A program made the translations under genes and the position numbers. From NCBI RefSeq assembly GCF_014646115.1, contig NZ_BMMV01000029.1, positions 40,335 through 104,334 of the forward strand: a stretch of 64,000 nucleotides of DNA, given 5' to 3'. The stretch comes from Streptomyces camponoticapitis (GTDB lineage Bacteria > Actinomycetota > Actinomycetes > Streptomycetales > Streptomycetaceae). Shown here one piece after another: positions 58,170 through 64,000 of the stretch (its first letter is position 1; each line of letters starts with the position of its first letter). Below the pieces are notes generated by a model. It made no database searches, had not been told where the DNA came from, and worked only from the letters and a program-made list of their open reading frames with translations.

Positions 58170-59645
58170 GTGGTGAAGGCAGAGATCTCCCGGGGGACGA
58201 CCCCCGCACAACCGCCCCGCGCACGCGTTCTCGTCATCGGTGGCGGCTACGTCGGGATGTACACCGCGCTCCGGCTCCAGCAGAGGCTCCGGAGCGGCGA
58301 GGCGGAGGTCGTGGTCGTGTCGCCCAACCCGTACATGACCTACCAGCCGTTCCTGCCCGAGGCCGCCGCGGGCTCGATCTCACCGCGCCATGTCGTGGTG
58401 CCGCTGCGACGGGTCCTGCCGGACTGCACGATCATCGTCGGTGAGGCGAGATCCATCGACCACGGCAAGCGCGTCGCGACGCTCGTCACCGCCGCGTCGG
58501 AGGAAGAGGCGGATACGAGAGCGGCCGTCGGCGGCCGGGATGTCAACAGCGGTCACGCCGGCGCCGGTCACGCGGACCGCCCGGACGCCGACGGCTCCGA
58601 ACAGCCGCCCGGCGCCTTCGAGATGACGTACGACGAACTCGTCCTCGCCCCGGGCTCGATCTCCCGCACCCTCCCGGTCCCCGGCCTCGCCGAGCACGGC
58701 ATCGGCTTCAAGACCGTCGAGGAGGCCATCGCCCTGCGCAACCACGTCCTGGAGCAGATGGACATCGCCTCCTCCACCCGCGACCCGGAACTGCGCGACG
58801 CCGCCCTCACCTACGTCTTCGTCGGCGGCGGCTACGCGGGTGTCGAAGCCCTCGCCGAACTGGCCGACATGGCCCGCTACGCGACCCGCTACTACCACAA
58901 CGTCAAGGCCGACGACCTGAAGTGGATCCTCGTCGAGGCCTCGGACCGCATCCTTCCCGAGGTCGGCCACGACATGGGCAAGTACGCGGTCCGCGAGCTG
59001 CGCGCCCGCAACATCGACGTACGCCTCGAAACCCGCCTCGACTCCTGCGAGAACCGGGTCGCCGTCCTCTCCGACGGCGCCCGCCTCCCCACCCGCACCC
59101 TCGTCTGGACCGCCGGCGTCAAACCGCACCCGATCCTCGCCGCCAGCGATCTGCCCCTCGACAAACGCGGCCGTCTCGTCTGTACGGCCAAGCTCGCCGT
59201 CGACGGCGCCGAACACGCGTGGTCGGCCGGTGACGCCGCAGCCGTCCCCGACCTGGCGGCGGACGAGCCAGGTGCCGAATGCGCCCCCAACGCGCAACAC
59301 GCCGTCCGCCAGGCCCGGGTCCTCGCCGAGAACATCGTTGCCTCACTGAGAGGCGAGCAGCAGCACGACTACCGTCACCGGTACGCCGGTTCCGTCGCGT
59401 CACTCGGTCTCCACAAGGGCGTCGCACACGTGTATGGCCGTAAACTCAAGGGATATCCGGCCTGGCTGATGCACCGCGTGTACCACCTCAGCCGCGTACC
59501 GACCTTCAACCGCAAGGCGCGCGTACTGGCGGAATGGACCCTTGCCGGGCTCTTCAAACGGGAGATCGTCTCCCTCGGCTCCCTGGAGCACCCACGTGCC
59601 GAATTCGAACTCGCCGCCGGACGGGAACGACCCAGAGACGTGTGA
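58170..59645 (+). CDS. ndh: Type II NADH dehydrogenase (NDH-2)
   Basis: The FAD enzyme passes electrons from NADH to menaquinone without pumping protons. Two dinucleotide-binding motifs are present: VLVIGGGYVGMYTALRL and YVFVGGGYAGVEAL. The quinone-side and C-terminal anchor regions are complete. A hydrophilic insert at about residues 110-150 is Ala/Gly/Asp-rich. The start is uncertain: GTG at 58170 or 58173 gives the usual VVKAEISRGTTP start, and TTG at 58158 has AAGGAG 4 nt upstream. Length about 491 aa. Confidence 0.9.
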   Translation: MVKAEISRGTTPAQPPRARVLVIGGGYVGMYTALRLQQRLRSGEAEVVVVSPNPYMTYQPFLPEAAAGSISPRHVVVPLRRVLPDCTIIVGEARSIDHGKRVATLVTAASEEEADTRAAVGGRDVNSGHAGAGHADRPDADGSEQPPGAFEMTYDELVLAPGSISRTLPVPGLAEHGIGFKTVEEAIALRNHVLEQMDIASSTRDPELRDAALTYVFVGGGYAGVEALAELADMARYATRYYHNVKADDLKWILVEASDRILPEVGHDMGKYAVRELRARNIDVRLETRLDSCENRVAVLSDGARLPTRTLVWTAGVKPHPILAASDLPLDKRGRLVCTAKLAVDGAEHAWSAGDAAAVPDLAADEPGAECAPNAQHAVRQARVLAENIVASLRGEQQHDYRHRYAGSVASLGLHKGVAHVYGRKLKGYPAWLMHRVYHLSRVPTFNRKARVLAEWTLAGLFKREIVSLGSLEHPRAEFELAAGRERPRDV

Positions 59646-59782
59646 CGTCCAATGTCAGTGCGGTCGGCAACACTGAACGTGTGACCATAGGTGGGTTCAC
59701 ATCTGCACAGCGTGATTGGGTAGAGAGCGACCCGGTAGCCCGCCAAGGCGAACAGCAACGACACCATGAGGCCTGAAAATCC

Positions 59783-61624
59783 GTGAATTTCACGCGTTGG
59801 AGCGCCCGGCTCCCCGGTACACAGCGCCGCATCGCCGCGCGGGCGGACTCTGGAGACTCCCAGGCGAAGCCACGGGAGAATTCCGCGCACTCGTCGGGTT
59901 CCGCCGGTTCCGTGCCCGCCGCCCGTGGTGAATTCGAACGACACGGCGAGCGCCGCGGTGAGCGCCAGGGCGGCAGAGGCGGAAAGAACACCAGAGGCAG
60001 CAGAGACAGCGGTGGCGGCGGCGAAGCGAGCGACCGCAGACCGGCCGGAATCCCCGAGCTCGAAGAGCTGACCGTCCGCGACGTCCTCGGCGGACTCCCC
60101 GCCCTCGTCGCGCTGGTGTACGGCCCCGACCACCGCGTCGCGTACGTCAACGATGCCTACGAGGACGCCTTCGGACCGCGCGAGCCGGGCAGCACCGCGG
60201 CCGAGAGCTGCCCCGAGCTGATCGAGCTCGGCCTGATGCCCCTCATGGACCAGGTCCTGCGCAGCGGAAAGCCCCGTACGGTCAAGTCCCGCAAGGTCCA
60301 GGCGGCCACATCCGGCGCGCTCCACACCTCGGGTGCCGCCCACCCGTCGCCCCACACCTCGGTCAACGGCGCCGCCACCGTGGCGCGCGACGGCTCCTAC
60401 ACGGTCACCTGCACCCCCGTCGACACCAGCGGATCCGGCGGCGTCCTCATCTTCGCCGCCGACGTCACCGACCACGCCGAGGCGGCCGAGCGCCTGCGCG
60501 CCAGCGAGCGCAGACTCCGCGAGACGGCCGTCGCCCTCCAGCGCTCGCTCCTCCCGCAGGAGTTGGAACAGCCCGACGACCTACGCGTCGCCGCCACATA
60601 CCAGCCGGGCGGTACGGACGCGGCGGTCGGCGGCGACTGGTACGACGTGATCACCCTCGGCGCCGGCCGTACGGCCCTGGTCATCGGCGACGTCATGGGT
60701 CGCGGCGTCCGCGCGGCGGCCGTCATGGGCCAGCTGCGCACCGCCGTCCGCGCGTACGCGCGCCTCGACCTGCCGCCGCACGAAGTACTGCAACTGCTCG
60801 ACGGACTGGCCGCCGAGATCGACGCCAGCCAGATCGCCACCTGCGTCTACGCCGTCCACGACCCCAACGAGGGCCGTCTCGTCTACGCGTCCGCGGGCCA
60901 TCTGCCGATCCTCGTACGCGCCGAGGACGGCACGGTCGCGCGCGCCGCCGACCCGACAGGCCCCCCGCTCGGCACCGGCGGCTGGATCCACACCTCCGGG
61001 AGTATCGAGCTGGCGCCCGGCTCCACCGCCGTCCTCTATACGGATGGGCTCGTCGAGCGCCGCAGCGAGGACATCGACGAGGGCGTGGCCTCCCTGGAGC
61101 GCGCGCTCGCCGGGGCCAAGGGATCACCCCAGGTCGTCTGCGACCGGCTGATCCGCGCGATGGGCGTCACGGCCGAGCACGACGACGACGTGGCGGTCCT
61201 GGTCCTCCAGCACCCCGCCCGTACCGGCCAGGCCGCCGAGCTCTTCCACAACGCCGCGCTCGACCTGCTCGGCGGTATCGAGGCAGCGCCACGCGCCCGC
61301 GCGTTCGCCTCGGGAGTCCTCTCCTCGTGGCGCTTTCCCGTCGAGCTCAGAGACCTCGGCGTGCTCGCCACCAGCGAGCTCGTCGCCAACTCCCTCCAGC
61401 ACGGCACCCCGCCCATGCGGCTCAGACTCCGCCGTACGGACCGCCGGCTGATCATCGAGGTCACCGACGGGGACGACCATCTGCCACTGCGCCGCCACGC
61501 CGAACCGGCGGACGAGGCGGGCCGCGGCATCTCGATCGTCGCGACGATCGCCTCGTCCTGGGGCTCCCGCCGCACACCGGGTGGTGGCAAGGCGGTCTGG
61601 TGCGAGTTCGCCCTGCCCCACTGA
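59783..61624 (+). CDS. PAS-PP2C-ATPase regulatory phosphatase
   Basis: The 613-aa protein has a disordered N-terminus, a PAS domain (about residues 90-235: LPALVALVYGPDHRVAYVNDAYEDAF), a SpoIIE/PP2C domain (VGGDWYDVITL, VIGDVMGRGV, YTDGLVER, HDDDVAVLVL), and a C-terminal HATPase_c of the anti-sigma type (ATSELVANSLQHG, GRGISIVATIA). It can both phosphorylate and dephosphorylate anti-anti-sigma partners in such systems. The GTG at 59783 is used; GAGG lies 12 nt upstream. Confidence 0.9.
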   Translation: MNFTRWSARLPGTQRRIAARADSGDSQAKPRENSAHSSGSAGSVPAARGEFERHGERRGERQGGRGGKNTRGSRDSGGGGEASDRRPAGIPELEELTVRDVLGGLPALVALVYGPDHRVAYVNDAYEDAFGPREPGSTAAESCPELIELGLMPLMDQVLRSGKPRTVKSRKVQAATSGALHTSGAAHPSPHTSVNGAATVARDGSYTVTCTPVDTSGSGGVLIFAADVTDHAEAAERLRASERRLRETAVALQRSLLPQELEQPDDLRVAATYQPGGTDAAVGGDWYDVITLGAGRTALVIGDVMGRGVRAAAVMGQLRTAVRAYARLDLPPHEVLQLLDGLAAEIDASQIATCVYAVHDPNEGRLVYASAGHLPILVRAEDGTVARAADPTGPPLGTGGWIHTSGSIELAPGSTAVLYTDGLVERRSEDIDEGVASLERALAGAKGSPQVVCDRLIRAMGVTAEHDDDVAVLVLQHPARTGQAAELFHNAALDLLGGIEAAPRARAFASGVLSSWRFPVELRDLGVLATSELVANSLQHGTPPMRLRLRRTDRRLIIEVTDGDDHLPLRRHAEPADEAGRGISIVATIASSWGSRRTPGGGKAVWCEFALPH

Positions 61625-61636
61625 ACCGCGCCCCTC

Positions 61637-62935
61637 CTACTGAGGAAGGGCGACGGTCTCCGGCTTGTGCACGGCCACCACGCGCGACTTGTGCGCGAGC
61701 GAAGGCCGGTCCTGTACGGGGGTGAGCCGCCGCCCCAGCCGCAGCGCCAGCACACTGACGCCGAGCGAGAACAGCACGAACGTCACGATGTACGGGCCGT
61801 GCAGCGCGGCCCCCATCGGCCCGCCCACAGCGGGTCCGACGGCCAGCGCGAGCTGCTTGACCAGGGCGAAAGCGGCGTTGTACTGCCCGACCATCTCGTC
61901 CGGCGCCAGATCGGCCACCAGCGGAGCCACGGTCGGCGAGAGCATCGACTCGCCGAGCCCGAAGAGCGCGTACGTGGAGATGAAGGCCGCGGTCGCCATC
62001 GTCTGACTCCCGTGGCCCAGGCCCGCGTACCCCGCGACGATCCAGGCGACCGCCCAGATCAGCCCGACCGAGGCGATGACCCGGCTCCGCCTGCGCCGCT
62101 CGACCAGCCTGAGCACGACGAACTGTGCGACCACGATCACGGCGGTGTTGGCGGCAAGCGCGATACCGAGCGTCGACGGGTCGATCCCGGCGGCCTCGGT
62201 CCCGTACGCGGCCAGCCCTGACTCGAACTGCCCGTAGCAGGCGAAGAACAGCACGAAGCCCAGCACGCACAACCGCACCATCGCCCGGTGCCCGATCAGC
62301 GCCCGCAGCCCACCACCCCCGGCGCGCGTCTCCTCCTTGGAAAGCGCGGACAAGGCGGAGGACGTACGGGGCAGCCGGACCGTCCCGGCAAGGGCGGCCA
62401 GCACCAGGAACATCGCGGCCTCGACCCCGAAAAGCAGCGTGAAGCTCCCCGGCCTGTTGACGTCGACGATCTGCCCGCCGATCAGACCACCGACGCCGAG
62501 CCCCAGGTTCTGGAGGAAGAACTGCGTGGCGAAGGCCCGAGTACGGGCGGACGGCGCCGAGCACCACACGATCATCGTGGCGAGCGCGGGCTGCATGACG
62601 GCGGTACCGGCGCCGAGCAGCGCGGCCGAGAGCACGGCGGCCGGCACACTGGCCGCCACCCCCATGCCCATGGCACCCACGGCGGCCAGAGCCGCACCAC
62701 CGACAACGACGGGCAGCGGACCGCGCCGGTCGATCACGCGACCGGTGAAGGGCAGGGCGACGAGCGCGGCCATGGCGAAGACGGCCAGCACGGCCCCCGC
62801 CGTACTCGCGCCCAGGTCCCGCACCTGGGCCACATACACATAGAGATACGGGACGGTGAACCCGAGCCCGAACGCGCTCAACGCGTTCCCTGCCTGAATC
62901 CGGCGCATCGCGGCGCCCATCACCCTGGTCAACAC
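61637..62935 (-). CDS. MFS transporter
   Basis: The 432-aa protein has 12 predicted membrane segments and the MFS loop motif GRVIDRRGPLPV between helices 2 and 3. The pattern is of drug/metabolite exporters. AGGTGA precedes the GTG start. It diverges from a MarR-family gene, and short inverted repeats in between make regulation by MarR likely. Confidence 0.85.
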   Translation of the reverse strand: MLTRVMGAAMRRIQAGNALSAFGLGFTVPYLYVYVAQVRDLGASTAGAVLAVFAMAALVALPFTGRVIDRRGPLPVVVGGAALAAVGAMGMGVAASVPAAVLSAALLGAGTAVMQPALATMIVWCSAPSARTRAFATQFFLQNLGLGVGGLIGGQIVDVNRPGSFTLLFGVEAAMFLVLAALAGTVRLPRTSSALSALSKEETRAGGGGLRALIGHRAMVRLCVLGFVLFFACYGQFESGLAAYGTEAAGIDPSTLGIALAANTAVIVVAQFVVLRLVERRRRSRVIASVGLIWAVAWIVAGYAGLGHGSQTMATAAFISTYALFGLGESMLSPTVAPLVADLAPDEMVGQYNAAFALVKQLALAVGPAVGGPMGAALHGPYIVTFVLFSLGVSVLALRLGRRLTPVQDRPSLAHKSRVVAVHKPETVALPQ

Positions 62936-62988
62936 TCACCTGCCTTGACGAAGAAGGAGAAGAAGGACAAGTACGAACTACTGAGGTC

Positions 62989-63041
62989 TGAAGACTTCAA
63001 CACTAAAGTTAGAGTCTCAACAATACACATCGAAGGACTTC
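62989..63041. promoter_or_regulatory. Candidate MarR operators between the MFS and marR genes
   Basis: GAAG-A-CTTC in the palindrome TGAAGACTTCA (62989-62999) and GAAG-GA-CTTC (63032-63041). The second overlaps TTCAGT (63039-63044), the -35 of a promoter with CATACT (63062-63067), 17 bp apart and 7 nt before the marR ATG. Confidence 0.55.
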
Positions 63042-63074
63042 AGTGCGAACGGCCTGCGTGCCATACTGCGCGGC

Positions 63075-63617
63075 ATGCCTGACAGCCCCGAGGAGCCGAG
63101 CCTCGACGAACAGATCGCCGCCTATCAGCGGGAGTTCGACGACCTTGACCCCCAGGTGGAGAAAGTCGTCTCGGCGCTCGGCCGGCTCAACCGCCGGATG
63201 AACGTGGCGTACGGGCGACAGGTCTCGGAGCTCGGCATCAGCAACGCCGAGTGGGAGGTCCTCAAGACACTGGTCCTGGCGGGAGCCCCGTACCGCCTCG
63301 GCCCGGGGGAACTGGCGAAGCGCCTCGGCCTCACCCCGGCGGCGATGACCCACCGGATCGACCGGATGGCGGGCGAGGGCCTGGTCACCCGCGACCGGGA
63401 CGAGAACAACCGGGTCCGGGTGATCGTCGAACTGACGGACGAGGGCCGCACCAAGTGGCTGGAAGCCATGCGCATGGCCTCGCACTTCGAGGAAGACCTG
63501 CTCCAGGACCTCTCGGGAGCGGAACGAGGAGTGCTGGGAGAGCTGCTGATCCGCCTGCTCCGCCGCGTGGAACATGAGCAGCCGGACGCCGGCGGGCGCC
63601 TGACCGACCTGGATTGA
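63075..63617 (+). CDS. MarR-family regulator
   Basis: The 180-aa protein has a winged helix with GELAKRLGLTPAAMTHRIDRMAGEGLVTRDRD (in parts) and the wing NNRVRVIVELTDEG. It probably represses the divergent MFS gene and itself. A leaderless start is likely: CATACT lies 7 nt before the ATG and there is no ribosome site. Confidence 0.88.
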   Translation: MPDSPEEPSLDEQIAAYQREFDDLDPQVEKVVSALGRLNRRMNVAYGRQVSELGISNAEWEVLKTLVLAGAPYRLGPGELAKRLGLTPAAMTHRIDRMAGEGLVTRDRDENNRVRVIVELTDEGRTKWLEAMRMASHFEEDLLQDLSGAERGVLGELLIRLLRRVEHEQPDAGGRLTDLD

Positions 63618-63637
63618 CGCAGGGCGAACAGCCCAAG

Positions 63638-63666
63638 TTGACACTGCGGGGGTCGGTCCGTAAGGT
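63638..63666 (+). promoter_or_regulatory. rRNA operon promoter, first
   Basis: TTGACA (63638-63643) and TAAGGT (63661-63666), 17 bp apart, is an excellent HrdB-type promoter. It begins the rrn upstream region. Confidence 0.78.
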
Positions 63667-63799
63667 TCTTCGAGTTGTCATGGAGCCGTAACGGGTTCTA
63701 CGACGCACTCCGGCCGCTTGAATGCGGCACACAAACTCTGCGGGACCCCTCGACCGGGAACAATTTCGGCGTGCCGAAAATCCATTACCGGGACTCGAT

Positions 63800-63829
63800 T
63801 TGTGAGACGGCGGGGAAACGGGCTAGAGT
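63800..63829 (+). promoter_or_regulatory. rRNA operon promoter, second
   Basis: TTGTGA (63800-63805), 18 bp, TAGAGT (63824-63829), followed by TTGAAACG, the arrangement seen in Streptomyces rrn promoter arrays. A further TAGAGT followed by CGGAAACG at 63904-63909 may mark another. Confidence 0.6.
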
Positions 63830-63834
63830 TTGAA

Positions 63835-64000
63835 ACGTCGGAACGGCCGCAGGGCCGGAAAGACAAACCCGCTGACTGGGAATCAGGCGCCGAAAGGTTC
63901 TGATAGAGTCGGAAACGCAAGACAGCAAGACTGCAGGACCGAAGGGAAGCCCGGAGGAAAGCCCGAGAGGGTGAGTACGAAGGAAGCGTCCGTTCCTTGA
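63835..64000 (+). ncRNA. rRNA operon leader (pre-16S), truncated by window end
   Basis: The sequence is rich in GGAAAGAC, CGGAAACG, AGACAGCAAGACTGCAGG and GGAAGCCCGGAGGAAAGCC blocks, which I recognise as the Streptomyces 16S leader with its antitermination and RNase III processing elements. The 16S gene should begin soon after base 64000. Confidence 0.72.

Noticed and set aside
63718..63903. 61-aa frame and the reverse 80-aa frame near the window end
   Set aside because: They lie inside the rRNA promoter and leader region.
1..64000. CRISPR arrays or cas genes
   Set aside because: No regularly spaced direct repeats and no Cas-like proteins were seen anywhere in the window.

Overview
The window is very GC-rich DNA with strong third-position GC, GTG and TTG starts, leaderless promoters, a mycothiol-dependent enzyme, BldC, AfsR/SARP and NsdA-type regulators, a sporulation-associated protein and c-di-AMP riboswitch control of an M23 peptidase. 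All of this points to a Streptomyces chromosome. From memory, the backbone order (purF, purM, DUF3073, vdh, bldC, hrpA, tRNAs, crcB pair, DEAD helicase, tRNA-Lys ... trmB, L-2-hydroxyglutarate oxidase, sporulation protein, ECF sigma, NDH-2, PP2C, MFS, MarR, rrn) follows the S. coelicolor SCO408x-412x interval; I could not check this.

Layout. 1-8.0 kb: purine genes purL (3' part), purF and purM, interleaved with an ArsR-type regulator, an M23 peptidase, a mycothiol-dependent isomerase-family protein and a META lipoprotein; a small inverted-repeat element begins inside the purF stop codon. 8-12.1 kb: DUF3073 protein, valine dehydrogenase, a conserved unknown, and bldC. 12.3-16.9 kb: the helicase gene hrpA flanked by tRNA-Asp, tRNA-Phe, tRNA-Asp and tRNA-Glu. 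16.9-23.1 kb: metallophosphoesterase, a coupled zinc-peptidase/crcB/crcB operon, a lipoprotein and a large DEAD-box helicase.

23.2-32.4 kb is an integrated element in tRNA-Lys(UUU). A 43-bp direct repeat of the tRNA 3' half bounds it, with an intact tRNA on the left and an orphan 3' half on the right. The left part is decaying: a frameshifted unknown gene, a four-helix membrane protein divergent from a nucleosidase-like gene broken by an ACTG repeat, and an integrase remnant. The right part is an apparently intact cold-shock-like module: a roughly 670-nt structured leader, MerR-type regulator, Csp, second DEAD-box helicase, CBS protein, small unknown, and a GvpU-like protein. Immediately outside, 32.5-35.5 kb, lies an arsenic locus (cadI/arsI-like, arsR, acr3, arsC, arsN1-like) arranged as divergent, overlapping genes.

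35.6-46.6 kb: a repeat-containing lipoprotein, SARP regulator, alpha/beta hydrolase, TetR/VOC divergent pair with twin operators, small proteins, HAD hydrolase, a 59-aa gene behind a DNA-damage-type promoter, initiator tRNA, a TipA-like MerR regulator, a PP2C phosphatase, and a c-di-AMP riboswitch before an M23 peptidase. 46.6-64.0 kb: PrsW-type protease, trmB, L-2-hydroxyglutarate oxidase, NsdA-like regulator, a degenerate asparagine-synthase-like sporulation protein, an ECF sigma factor fused to zinc-finger, membrane and sugar-binding domains, TetR, NDH-2, a PAS-PP2C-ATPase, an MFS exporter with divergent MarR, and the promoter and leader region of an rRNA operon whose 16S gene lies beyond the window.
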